Source: Amblyomma americanum (Eukaryota > Arthropoda > Arachnida > Ixodida > Ixodidae). Taken from it: a stretch of DNA of 64,000 nucleotides. Shown one piece after another: positions 11,020-23,234 of the stretch. The notes under the pieces are model-generated. The model saw only the letters and a list, made by a program, of their open reading frames with translations. It made no database searches and was not told the DNA's origin. The translations under genes were made by a program, and so were the position numbers. How positions within the stretch are numbered: the first letter of the stretch is position 1; each line of letters starts with the position of its first letter. Location of the stretch: positions 187,361,806-187,425,805 of the forward strand of contig NC_135502.1 in NCBI RefSeq assembly GCF_052857255.1, given 5' to 3'.

Positions 11020-14000
11020 CTTTAGTACCGAGTTTTTGAGCGAAGGAGTCCAATTGCAACAAAACAAATACGTCCAGCGTTGCCCGCACCATGAAAGCTA
11101 GACCTGCACTACGAGCAGCATGAACGGGCTCTTGAACCTCGAGAACCGCCTCTTTAGTACCGAGTTTTTGAGCGAACGTGTCCAATTGCAACAAAACAAA
11201 TACGTCCGGCGATGCGCGCACCATGAAAGCTGGACCTGCACCACGAGCAGAATGAACGGGTTCTTGAACAGCGAGAACCGCCTCTTTAGTACCAAGTTTT
11301 TGAGCGAAGGAGTCCAAATGCAACAAAACAAATACGTCCAGCGATGCGCGCACCATGAAAGCTAGACCTGCACCACGAGCAGCATAAACGGGCGCTTGAA
11401 CAGCGAGAACTGCCTCTTTAGTACCGAGTTTTTGAGCGAAGGAGTCCAATTGCAACAAAACGATTACGTCTAGCGGTGTGCGTACCATGAAAGCTAGACC
11501 TGCACCTCGAGCAGCTTGAACGGGCGCTTGAACAGCGAGAAACGCCACTTTAGTATCGAGTTTTTGAGCGACGGAGTCCAATTGCAACAAAACAAATACG
11601 TCCAGCGTTGCGCGCACCATGAAAGCTAGACCTGCACTACGAGCAGCATGAACGGGCGCTTGAACAGCGAGAACCGCCTCTTTAGTACCGAGTTTTTGAG
11701 CGAAGGAGTCCAATTGCAACAAAACAAATACGTCCAGCGTTGCGCGCACAATGAAAGCTAGACCTGCACCACGAGCAGCATGAACGGGCGCTTGAACAGC
11801 GAGAACCGCCTCTTTTGTACCGAGTTTTTGAGCGAAGGAGTCCAATTGCAACAAAACAAATACGTCCAGCGTTGCGCGCACCATGAAAGCTAGACTTGCA
11901 CCACGAGCAGCATGAACAGGCGCTTGAACAGCGAGAACCGCCTCGTTAGTACCAACTTTTTGAGCGAAGCAGTCCAATTGCAACAAAACAAATACGTCCA
12001 GCGATGCGCGCACCATGAAATCTAGACCTGCACCACGAGCAGCATGAACGCGCGCTTGAACAGCGAGAACCACCTCTTCAGTACCGAGATTTTGAGCGAA
12101 GGAGTCGAATTTCAACAAAACAAATACGTCCAGGGATGCACGCACCATGAAAGTTGGACCTGCACCACTAGCAGCATGAACGGGCGCCAGAACAGCGAGA
12201 ACCGCCTCTTTAGTACCGAGTTTTTAAGCGAAGAAGTCCAACTGCAACAAAACAAATACGTCCAGCGATGCGCGCACCATGAAAGCTAGACCTGCACCAC
12301 TAGCAGCATGAACGGGCGCAGAACAACGAGAACTGCCACTTTAGTATCGAGTTTTTGACCGAAGGAGTCCAATTGCAACAAAACGATTACGTCTAGCGGT
12401 GTGCGTACCATGAAAGCTAGACCTGCACCACGAGCAGCTTGAACGGGCGCTTGAACAGCGAGAAACGCCACTTTAGTATCGAGTTTTTGAGCTACGGAGT
12501 CCAATTGCAACAAAACAAATACGTCCAGCGTTGCGCGCACCATGAAAGCTAGACCTGCACTACGAGCAACATGAACGGGCGCTTGAACAGCGAGAACCGC
12601 CTCTTTAGTACCGAGTTTTTGAGCGAAGGAGTCCAATTGCAACAAAACAAATACGTCCAGCGTTGCGCGCACCAAGAAAGCTGGACCTGCACACCCAGCA
12701 GCACTAACGGGCGCTTGAACAGCGAGAACCGCCACTTTAGTACCGAGTTATTGAGCGAAGGAGTCCAATTGCAACAAAATAAATGCGTCCAGCGATGCGC
12801 GCACCATGAAAGCTGGACATGCACCACGAGCAGCATGAACGTGCGCTTTAACAGCGAGAACCCCCTCTTTAGTACCGAGTTTTTGAGCGAAGGAGTACAA
12901 TTGCAAAAAAACAAGTACGTCCAGCGGTGCGCGCACCATGAAAGCTAGACCTGCACCACGAGCAGCATGAACGGGCGCTTGGACAGCGAGAACCGCCTCT
13001 TTAGTACCGAGTTTTTGAGCGAAGGAGTCCAATTGCAACAAAACAATTACGTCCAGCGATGCGCGCACCATGAAAGCTAGACCTGCACCACGAGCAGCAT
13101 GAACGGGCGCTTGAACAGCGAGAACCGCCTCTTTAGTACCGAGTTTTTGTGCGCAGGAGTCCAATTGCAACAAAACAAATACGTCCAGCGATGCGCGCAC
13201 CATGAAAGCTAGACCTGCACCACGAGCAGCATGAACGGGCGCTTGAACAGCGAGAACCGCCACTTTAGTACCGAGTTTTTGAGCGAAGGAGTCCAATATG
13301 AACAAAACAAATACGTCCAGCGATGCGCGCACCATGAAAGCTGGACCTGTACCACGAGCAGCTTGACCGGGCGCTTGAACAGCGAGAACTGCCATTTTAG
13401 TATCGAGTTTTTGACCGAAGGAGTCCAATTGCAACAAAACAAATACGTCCAGCCTTGCGCGCACCATGAAAGCTAGACCTGCACTACGAGCAGCATAAAC
13501 GGGCGCTTGAACAGCGAGAACCGCCTCTTTAGTACCGAGTTTTTGAGCGAAGGAGTCCAATTGCAACAAAACAAATACGTCCAGCGTTGCGCGCACCATG
13601 AAAGCTAGACCTGCACTACGAGCAGCATGAACGGGCTCTTGAACCTCGAGAACCGCCTCTTTAGTACCGAGTTTTTGAGCGAACGTGTCCAATTGCAACA
13701 AAACAAATACGTCCGGCGATGCGCGCACCATGAAAGCTCGACCTGCACCACGAGCAGAATGAACGGGTTCTTGAACAGCGAGAACCGCCTGTTTAGTACC
13801 AAGTTTTTGAGCGAAGGAGTCCAATTGCAACAAAACAAATACGTCCAGCAATGCGCGCACCATGAAAGCTAGACCTGCACCACAAGCAGCATAAACGGGC
13901 GCTTGAACAGCGAGAACTGCCTCTTTAGTACCGAGTTTTTGAGCGAAGGAGTCCAAATGCAACAAAACGAATACGTCTAGCGGTGTGCGTACCATGAAAG

Positions 14001-14582
14001 CTAGACCTGCACCACGAGCAGCTTGAATGGGCGCTTGAACAGCGAGAACTGCCACTTTAGTATCGAGTTTTTGACCGAAGGAGTCCAATTGCAACAAAAC
14101 AAATACGTCCAGCCTTGCGCGCACCATGAAAGCTAGACCTGCACTACGAGCAGCATGAACGGGCGCTTGAACAGCGAGAACCGCCTCTTTAGTACCGAGT
14201 TTTTGACCGAAGGAGTCCAATTGCAACAAAACAAATACGTCCAGCCTTGCGCGCACCATGAAAGCTAGACCTGCACTACGAGCAGCATGAACGGGCTCTT
14301 GAACCTCGAGAACCGCCTCTTTAGTACCGAGTTTTTGAGCTAACGTGTCCAATTGCAACAAAACAAATACGTCCGGCGATGCGCGCACCATGAAAGCTGG
14401 ACCTGCACCACGAGCAGAACGAACGGGTTCTTGAACAGCGAGAACCGCCTCTTTAGTACCAAGTTTTTGAGCGAAGGAGTCCAATTGCAACAAAACAAAT
14501 ACGTCCAGCGATGCGCGTACCATGAAAGCTAGACCTGCACCACGAGCAGCATGAACGGGCGCTTGAACAGCGAGAACCGCCT
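11020..14582. repeat. 27-monomer HOR unit, copy 1 (3,563 bp)
   Basis: Landmarks at 11,120, 12,044, 12,571, 13,231 and 13,627 all recur at +3,563 bp (27 x 132 minus 1). This is direct evidence for tandem duplication of a 27-monomer block. The one-base deficit comes from the 131-bp monomer near 12,313. The stretch 12.0-14.5 kb also recurs a third time at 23.1-25.6 kb. Confidence 0.85.
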
Positions 14583-15711
14583 TTTTAGTACCGAGTTTTT
14601 GAGCGAAGGAGTCCAATTGCAACAAAACAAATACGTCCAGCGTTGCCCGCACCATGAAAGCTAGACCTGCACTACGAGCAGCATGAACGGGCTCTTGAAC
14701 CTCGAGAACCGCCTCTTTAGTACCGAGTTTTTGAGCGAACGTGTCCAATTGCAACAAAACAAATACGTCCGGCGATGCGCGCACCATGAAAGCTGGACCT
14801 GCACCACGAGCAGAATGAACGGGTTCTTGAACAGCGAGAACCGCCTCTTTAGTACCAAGTTTTTGAGCGAAGGAGTCCAAATGCAACAAAACAAATACGT
14901 CCAGCGATGCGCGCACCATGAAAGCTAGACCTGCACCACGAGCAGCATAAACGGGCGCTTGAACAGCGAGAACTGCCTCTTTAGTACCGAGTTTTTGAGC
15001 GAAGGAGTATAATTGCAACAAAACGATTACGTCTAGCGGTGTGCGTACCATGAAAGCTAGACCTGCACCTCGAGCAGCTTGAACGGGCGCTTGAACAGCG
15101 AGAAACGCCACTTTAGTATCGAGTTTTTGAGCGACGGAGTCCAATTGCAACAAAACAAATACGTCCAGCGTTGCGCGCACCATGAAAGCTAGACCTGCAC
15201 TACGAGCAGCATGATCGGGCGCTTGAACAGCGAGAACCGCCTCTTTAGTACCGAGTTTTTGAGCGAAGGAGTCCAATTGCAACAAAACAAATACGTCCAG
15301 CGTTGCGCGCACAATGAAAGCTAGACCTGCACCACGAGCAGCATGAACGGGCGCTTGAACAGCGAGAACCGCCTCTTTTGTACCGAGTTTTTGAGCGAAG
15401 GAGTCCAATTGCAACAAAACAAATACGTCCAGCGTTGCGCGCACCATGAAAGCTAGACTTGCACCACGAGCAGCATGAACAGGCGCTTGAACAGCGAGAA
15501 CCGCCTCGTTAGTACCAACTTTTTGAGCGAAGCAGTCCAATTGCAACAAAACAAATACGTCCAGCGATGCGCGCACCATGAAATCTAGACCTGCACCACG
15601 AGCAGCATGAACGCGCGCTTGAACAGCGAGAACCACCTCTTCAGTACCGAGATTTTGAGCGAAGGAGTCGAATTTCAACAAAACAAATACGTCCAGGGAT
15701 GCGCGCACCAT
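12748..15711 (-). other. Open frame, 987 codons, probably not a gene
   Basis: Minus-strand frame over about 22 monomers. It is bounded at its end by the TAA in the GAGTTATTGAGCG variant. Upstream of its start are the TTTTTAAGCG stop monomer and then a 131-bp monomer. The order of unit variants matches parts of 21,330-23,234 and 16,311-17,954, so it was copied by block duplication rather than kept as one gene. Confidence 0.27.
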
Positions 15712-17910
15712 GAAAGTTGGACCTGCACCACTAGCAGCATGAACGGGCGCCAGAACAGCGAGAACCGCCTCTTTAGTACCGAGTTTTTAAGCGAAGAAGT
15801 CCAACTGCAACAAAACAAATACGTCCAGCGATGCGCGCACCATGAAAGCTAGACCTGCACCACTAGCAGCATGAACGGGCGCAGAACAACGAGAACTGCC
15901 ACTTTAGTATCGAGTTTTTGACCGAAGGAGTCCAATTGCAACAAAACGATTACGTCTAGCGGTGTGCGTACCATGAAAGCTAGACCTGCACCACGAGCAG
16001 CTTGAACGGGCGCTTGAACAGCGAGAAACGCCACTTTAGTATCGAGTTTTTGAGCTACGGAGTCCAATTGCAACAAAACAAATACGTCCAGCGTTGCGCG
16101 CACCATGAAAGCTAGACCTGCACTACGAGCAGCATGAACGGGCGCTTGAACAGCGAGAACCGCCTCTTTAGTACCGAGTTTTTGAGCGAAGGAGTCCAAT
16201 TGCAACAAAACAAATACGTCCAGCGTTGCGCGCACCAAGAAAGCTGGACCTGCACACCCAGCAGCACTAACGGGCGCTTGAACAGCGAGAACCGCCACTT
16301 TAGTACCGAGTTATTGAGCGAAGGAGTCCAATTGCAACAAAATAAATACGTCCAGCGATGCGCGCACCATGAAAGCTGGACATGCACCACGAGCAGCATG
16401 AACGTGCGCTTTAACAGCGAGAACCCCCTCTTTAGTACCGAGTTTTTGAGCGAAGGAGTACAATTGCAAAAAAACAAGTACGTCCAGCGGTGCGCGCACC
16501 ATGAAAGCTAGACCTGCACCACGAGCAGCATGAACGGGCGCTTGGACAGCGAGAACCGCCTCTTTAGTACCGAGTTTTTGAGCGAAGGAGTCCAATTGCA
16601 ACAAAACAATTACGTCCAGCGATGCGCGCACCATGAAAGCTAGACCTGCACCACGAGCAGCATGAACGGGCGCTTGAACAGCGAGAACCGCCTCTTTAGT
16701 ACCGAGTTTTTGTGCGCAGGAGTCCAATTGCAACAAAACAAATACGTCCAGCGATGCGCGCACCATGAAAGCTAGACCTGCACCACGAGCAGCATGAACG
16801 GGCGCTTGAACAGCGAGAACCGCCACTTTAGTACCGAGTTTTTGAGCGAAGGAGTCCAATATGAACAAAACAAATACGTCCAGCGATGCGCGCACCATGA
16901 AAGCTGGACCTGTACCACGAGCAGCTTGACCGGGCGCTTGAACAGCGAGAACTGCCATTTTAGTATCGAGTTTTTGACCGAAGGAGTCCAATTGCAACAA
17001 AACAAATACGTCCAGCCTTGCGCGCACCATGAAAGCTAGACCTGCACTACGAGCAGCATAAACGGGCGCTTGAACAGCGAGAACCGCCTCTTTAGTACCG
17101 AGTTTTTGAGCGAAGGAGTCCAATTGCAACAAAACAAATACGTCCAGCGTTGCGCGCACCATGAAAGCTAGACCTGCACTACGAGCAGCATGAACGGGCT
17201 CTTGAACCTCGAGAACCGCCTCTTTAGTACCGAGTTTTTGAGCGAACGTGTCCAATTGCAACAAAACAAATACGTCCGGCGATGCGCGCACCATGAAAGC
17301 TCGACCTGCACCACGAGCAGAATGAACGGGTTCTTGAACAGCGAGAACCGCCTGTTTAGTACCGAGTTTTTGAGCGAAGGAGTCCAAATGCAACAAAACG
17401 AATACGTCTAGCGGTGTGCGTACCATGAAAGCTAGACCTGCACCACGAGCAGCTTGAATGGGCGCTTGAACAGCGAGAACTGCCACTTTAGTATCGAGTT
17501 TTTGACCGAAGGAGTCCAATTGCAACAAAACAAATACGTCCAGCCTTGCGCGCACCATGAAAGCTAGACCTGCACTACGAGCAGCATGAACGGGCTCTTG
17601 AACCTCGAGAACCGCCTCTTTAGTACCGAGTTTTTGAGCTAACGTGTCCAATTGCAACAAAACAAATACGTCCGGCGATGCGCGCACCATGAAAGCTGGA
17701 CCTGCACCACGAGCAGAACGAACGGGTTCTTGAACAGCGAGAACCGCCTCTTTAGTACCAAGTTTTTGAGCGAAGGAGTCCAATTGCAACAAAACAAATA
17801 CGTCCAGCGATGCGCGTACCATGAAAGCTAGACCTGCACCACGAGCAGCATGAACGGGCGCTTGAACAGCGAGAACCGCCTTTTTAGTACCGAGTTTTTG
17901 AGCGAAGGAG
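14583..17910. repeat. 27-monomer HOR unit, copy 2 (two monomers shorter)
   Basis: Follows copy 1 directly. It keeps the +3,563 bp register to about 17,360. One monomer is then missing near 17,360, where a GTTTAGTACC monomer is fused to a GTCCAAATGC monomer. A second is missing near 17,570. The third copy near 24.7-25.4 kb retains both, so these look like two separate one-monomer losses in this copy. Confidence 0.82.
15570..15964. repeat. Representative of a recurring three-monomer anchor cassette
   Basis: Three monomers in fixed order. The first has CACCTCTTCAGTACC, GTCGAATTTC and CCAGGGATG. The second has CTAGCAG, GGGCGCCAGAAC and TTTTTAAGCG. The third is a 131-bp unit with GGGCGCAGAAC. The first monomer (ATG of its ACGCGC part) occurs at 2,942, 7,690, 10,593, 12,044, 15,607, 23,130, 29,992, 32,762, 34,741, 37,645, 40,021, 42,398, 45,302, 47,151, 51,110, 52,959, 56,126, 57,310, 59,817 and 61,928. 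The third member follows in 17 of these 20; 34,741, 37,645 and 42,398 lack it. Spacing in monomers is 36, 22, 11, 27, 57, 52, 21, 15, 22, 18, 18, 22, 14, 30, 14, 24, 9, 19 and 16. Confidence 0.88.
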
Positions 17911-17954
17911 TCCCATTGCAACAAAACAAATACGTCCAGCGATGCGCGCACCAT
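16311..17954 (-). other. Open frame, 547 codons, probably not a gene
   Basis: Same 44-residue unit, ending at the GAGTTATTG stop. It lacks two units present in the equivalent stretch at 23,834-25,740, because of the two one-monomer deletions near 17.36 and 17.57 kb. Both deletions keep the frame, as any whole-monomer change must. Confidence 0.22.
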
Positions 17955-20900
17955 GAAAGCTAGACCTGCACCACGAGCAGCATGAACAGGCGCTTGAACA
18001 GCGAGAACCGCCTCTTTAGTACCGAGTGTTTAAGCGAAGAAGTCCAACTGCAACAAAACAAATACGACCAGCGATGCGCGCACCTTGAAAGCTAGACCTG
18101 CACCCCGAGCAGCACTAACGGGCGCTTGAACAGCGAGAACCGCCACTTTAGTACCGAGTTATTGAGCGAAGGAGTCCAATTGCAACAAAATAAATACGTC
18201 CAGCGATGCGCGCACCATGAAAGCTGGACCTGCACCACGAGCAGCATGAACGGGCGCTTGAACAGCGAGAACCCCCTGTTTAGTACCGAGTTTTTGAGCG
18301 AAGGATTCCAATTGACACAAAACAAATACGTCCAGCGATGCGCGCACCATGAAAGCTAGACCTGCACCACGAGCAGCATTTACGGGCTCTTGAACAGCGA
18401 GAACCGCCTCTTTAGTACCGATTTTTTGAGCGAAGGATTCCGATTGCAACAAAACAAATACGTCCAGCGATGCGCGCACCATGAAAGCTAGACTTGCACC
18501 ACGAGCAGCATGAATGGGCGCTTGAACAGCGCGAACCGCCTCTTTAGTACCGAGTTTTTGAGCGCAGGAGTCCAATTTCAACAAAACAAATACGTCCAGC
18601 GATGCGCGCACCATGAAAGCTGGACCTGCACCACTAGCAGCATGAACGGGCGCCAGAACAGCGAGAACCGCCTCTTTAGTACCGAGTGTTTAAGCGAAGA
18701 AGTCCAACTGCAACAAAACAAATACGACCAGCGATGCGCGCACCTTGAAAGCTAGACCTGCACCCCGAGCAGCACTAACGGGCGCTTGAACAGCGAGAAC
18801 CGCCACTTTAGTACCGAGTTATTGAGCGAAGGAGTCCAATTGCAACAAAATAAATACGTCCAGCGATGCGCGCACCATGAAAGCTGGACCTGCACCACGA
18901 GCAGCATGAACGGGCGCTTGAACAGCGAGAACCCCCTGTTTAGTACCGAGTTTTTGAGCGAAGGAGTCCAATTGCAAAAAAACAAATACGTCCAGCGGTG
19001 CGCGCATCATGAAAGCTAGACCTGCACCACGAGCAGCATGAACGGGCGCTTGGACAGCGAGAACCGCCTCTTTAGTACCGAGTTTTTGAGCGAAGGAGTC
19101 CAATTGCAACAAAACAATTACGTCCAGCGATGCGCGCACCATGAAAGCTAGACCTGCACCACGAGCAGCATGAACCGGCGCTTGAACAGCGAGAACCGCC
19201 TCTTTAGTACCGAGTTTTTGTGCGCAGGAGTCCAATTGCAACAAAACAAATACGTCCAGCGATGCGCGCACCATGAAAGCTAGACCTGCACCCCGAGCAG
19301 CATGAACGGGCGCTTGAACAGCGAGAACCGCCACTTTAGTACCGAGTTATTGAGCGAAGGAGTCCAATTGCAACAAAATAAATACGTCCAGCGATGCGCG
19401 CACCATGAAAGCTGGACCTGCACCACGAGCAGCATGAACGGGCGCTTGAACAGCGAGAACCCCCTGTTTAGTACCGAGTTTTTGACCGAAGGAGTCCAAT
19501 TGCAACAAAACAAATACGTCCAGCCTTGCGCGCACCATGAAAGCTAGACCTGCACTACGAGCAGCATGAACGGGCGCTTGAACAGCGAGAACCGCCTCTT
19601 TAGTACCGAGTTTTTGACCGAAGGAGTCCAATTGCAAGAAAACAAATACGTCCAGCCTTGCGCGCACCATAAAAGCTAGACCTGCACTACGAGCAGCATG
19701 AACGGGCTCTTGAACCTCGAGAACCGCCTCTTTAGTACCGAGTTTTTGAGCGAACGTGTCCAATTGCAACAAAACAAATACGTCCGGCGATGCGCGCACC
19801 ATGAAAGCTGGACCTGCACCACGAGCAGAACGAACGGGTTCTTGAACAGCGAGAACCGCCTCTTTAGTACCAAGTTTTTGAGCGAAGGAGTCCAATTGCA
19901 ACAAAACAAATACGTCCAGCGATGCGCGTACCATGAAAGCTAGACCTGCACCACGAGCAGCATGAACGGGCGCTTGAACAGCGAGAACCGCCTTTTTAGT
20001 ACCGAGTTTTTGAGCGAAGGAGTCCCATTGCAACAAAACAAATACGTCCAGCGATGCGCGCACCATGAAAGCTAGACCTGCACCACGAGCAGCATGAACA
20101 GGCGCTTGAACAGCGAGAACCGCCTCTTTAGTACCGAGTTTTTGAGCGAAGGATTCCAATTGACACAAAACAAATACGTCCAGCGATGCGCGCACCATGA
20201 AAGCTAGACCTGCACCACGAGCAGCATTTACGGGCGCTTGAACAGCGAGAACCGCCTCTTTAGTACCGATTTTTTGAGCGAAGGATTCCGATTGCAACAA
20301 AACAAATACGTCCAGCGATGCGCGCACCATGAAAGCTAGACTTGCACCACGAGCAGCATGAACGGGCGCTTGAACAGCGCGAACCGCCTCTTTAGTACCG
20401 AGTTTTTAAGCGAAGGAGTCCAACTGCAACAAAACAAATACATCCAGCGATACGCGCACCATGAAAGCTAGACCTGCACCACGAGCAGCATGAAGGCGCG
20501 CTTGAACAGCCAGAACCACCTCTTTAGTACCGACGTTTTGAGCGAAGGAGTCCAATTTCAACAAAACAAATACGTCCAGCGATGCGCGCACCATGAAAGC
20601 TGGACCTGCACCACTAGCAGCATGAACGGGCGCCAGAACAGCGAGAACCGCCTCTTTGGTACCGAGTGTTTAAGCGAAGAAGTCCAACTGCAACAAAACA
20701 AATACGACCAGCGATGCGCGCACCTTGAAAGCTAGACCTGCACCCCGAGCAGCACTAACGGGCGCTTGAACAGCGAGAACCGCCACTTTAGTACCGAGTT
20801 ATTGAGCGAAGGAGTCCAATTGCAACAAAATAAATACGTCCAGCGATGCGCGCACCATGAAAGCTGGACCTGCACCACGAGCAGCATGAACGGGCGCTTG

Positions 20901-21329
20901 AACAGCGAGAACCCCCTGTTTAGTACCGAGGTTTTGAGCGAAGGAGTCCAATTGCAAAAAAACAAATACGTCCAGCGGTGCGCGCATCATGAAAGCTAGA
21001 CCTGCACCACGAGCAGCATGAACGGGCGCTTGGACAGCGAGAACCGCCTCTTTAGTACCGAGTTTTTGAGCGAAGGAGTCCAATTGCAACAAAACAATTA
21101 CGTCCGGCGATGCGCGCACCATGAAAGCTAGACCTGCACCACGAGCAGCATGAACCGGCGCTTGAACAGCGAGAACCGCCTCTTTAGTACCGAGTTTTTG
21201 TGCGCAGGATTCCAATTGCAACAAAACAAATACGTCCAGCGATGCGCGCACCATGAAAGCTAGACCTGCACCCCGAGCAGCATGAACGGGCGCTTGAACA
21301 GCGAGAACCGCCTCTTTAGTACCGAGTTT

Positions 21330-23234
21330 TTAAGCGAAGGAGTCCAATATCAACAAAACAAATACGTCCAGCGATGCGCGCACCATGAAAGCTAGACCTG
21401 CACTACGAGCAGCATGAACGGGCTCTTGAACCTCGAGAACCGCCTCTTTAGTACCGAGTTTTTGAGCTAACGTGTCCAATTGCAACAAAACAAATACGTC
21501 CGGCGATGCGCGCACCATGAAAGCTGGACCTGCACCACGAGCAGAACGAACGGGTTCTTGAACAGCGAGAACCGCCTCTTTAGTACCAAGTTTTTGAGCG
21601 AAGGAGTCCAATTGCAACAAAACAAATACGTCCAGCGATGCGCGTACCATGAAAGCTAGACCTGCACCACGAGCAGCATGAACGGGCGCTTGAACAGCGA
21701 GAACCGCCTTTTTAGTACCGAGTTTTTGAGCGAAGGAGTCCAATTGCAACAAAACAAATACGTCCAGCGTTGCCCGCACCATGAAAGCTAGACCTGCACT
21801 ACGAGCAGCATGAACGGGCTCTTGAACCTCGAGAACCGCCTCTTTAGTACCGAGTTTTTGAGCTAACGTGTCCAATTGCAACAAAACAAATACGTCCGGC
21901 GATGCGCGCACCATGAAAGCTGGACCTGCACCACGAGCAGAACGAACGGGTTCTTGAACAGCGAGAACCGCCTCTTTAGTACCAAGTTTTTGAGCGAAGG
22001 AGTCCAATTGCAACAAAACAAATACGTCCAGCGATGCGCGTACCATGAAAGCTAGACCTGCACCACGAGCAGCATGAACGGGCGCTTGAACAGCGAGAAC
22101 CGCCTTTTTAGTACCGAGTTTTTGAGCGAAGGAGTCCAATTGCAACAAAACAAATACGTCCAGCGTTGCCCGCACCATGAAAGCTAGACCTGCACTACGA
22201 GCAGCATGAACGGGCTCTTGAACCTCGAGAACCGCCTCTTTAGTACCGAGTTTTTGAGCGAACGTGTCCAATTGCAACAAAACAAATACGTCCGGCGATG
22301 CGCGCACCATGAAAGCTGGACCTGCACCACGAGCAGAATGAACGGGTTCTTGAACAGCGAGAACCGCCTCTTTAGTACCAAGTTTTTGAGCGAAGGAGTC
22401 CAAATGCAACAAAACAAATACGTCCAGCGATGCGCGCACCATGAAAGCTAGACCTGCACCACGAGCAGCATAAACGGGCGCTTGAACAGCGAGAACTGCC
22501 TCTTTAGTACCGAGTTTTTGAGCGAAGGAGTCCAATTGCAACAAAACGATTACGTCTAGCGGTGTGCGTACCATGAAAGCTAGACCTGCACCTCGAGCAG
22601 CTTGAACGGGCGCTTGAACAGCGAGAAACGCCACTTTAGTATCGAGGTTTTGAGCGACGGAGTCCAATTGCAACAAAACAAATACGTCCAGCGTTGCGCG
22701 CACCATGAAAGCTAGACCTGCACTACGAGCAGCATGAACGGGCGCTTGAACAGCGAGAACCGCCTCTTTAGTACCGAGTTTTTGAGCGAAGGAGTCCAAT
22801 TGCAACAAAACAAATACGTCCAGCGTTGCGCGCACAATGAAAGCTAGACCTGCACCACGAGCAGCATGAACGGGCGCTTGAACAGCGAGAACCGCCTCTT
22901 TTGTACCGAGTTTTTGAGCGAAGGAGTCCAATTGCAACAAAACAAATACGTCCAGCGTTGCGCGCACCATGAAAGCTAGACTTGCACCACGAGCAGCATG
23001 AACAGGCGCTTGAACAGCGAGAACCGCCTCGTTAGTACCAACTTTTTGAGCGAAGCAGTCCAATTGCAACAAAACAAATACGTCCAGCGATGCGCGCACC
23101 ATGAAATCTAGACCTGCACCACGAGCAGCATGAACGCGCGCTTGAACAGCGAGAACCACCTCTTCAGTACCGAGATTTTGAGCGAAGGAGTCGAATTTCA
23201 ACAAAACAAATACGTCCAGGGATGCGCGCACCAT
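21330..23234 (-). other. Open frame, 634 codons, probably not a gene
   Basis: Minus-strand frame that includes the three-monomer duplication: the unit trio marked GTKKAV, QEPVRSARG and LDTLAQ occurs twice. It ends at the TTTTTAAGCG stop near 21,330. Confidence 0.25.
21378..22169. repeat. Three-monomer tandem duplication (2 x 396 bp)
   Basis: The marks GAGCTAACGTGTCC (near 21,465 and 21,861), AGAACGAACGGGTTC, GCCTTTTTAG and GTTGCCCGCACC (near 21,770 and 22,166) repeat exactly 396 bp apart. The copies read identically to me. The next unit differs (GAGCGAACG instead of GAGCTAACG). This small duplication lies at the junction between the two large copies, so it may record the exchange that made them. 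Confidence 0.85.

Larger units (their letters stand above)
14251..21390. repeat. Large HOR duplication, left copy (about 7.1 kb)
   Basis: Matches 21,774-29,176. The offset is +7,523 bp (57 monomers minus 1) from 14,251 to about 17,360. It is +7,786 bp (59 monomers minus 2) from about 17,600 to 21,390. Landmarks at 14,683, 15,607, 16,134, 16,794, 18,092, 18,786, 19,302, 19,698, 20,490 and 20,766 all fit. Overlap with the 27-monomer pair shows nested events: a 27-monomer duplication, then duplication of a larger stretch containing part of it. Confidence 0.87.
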
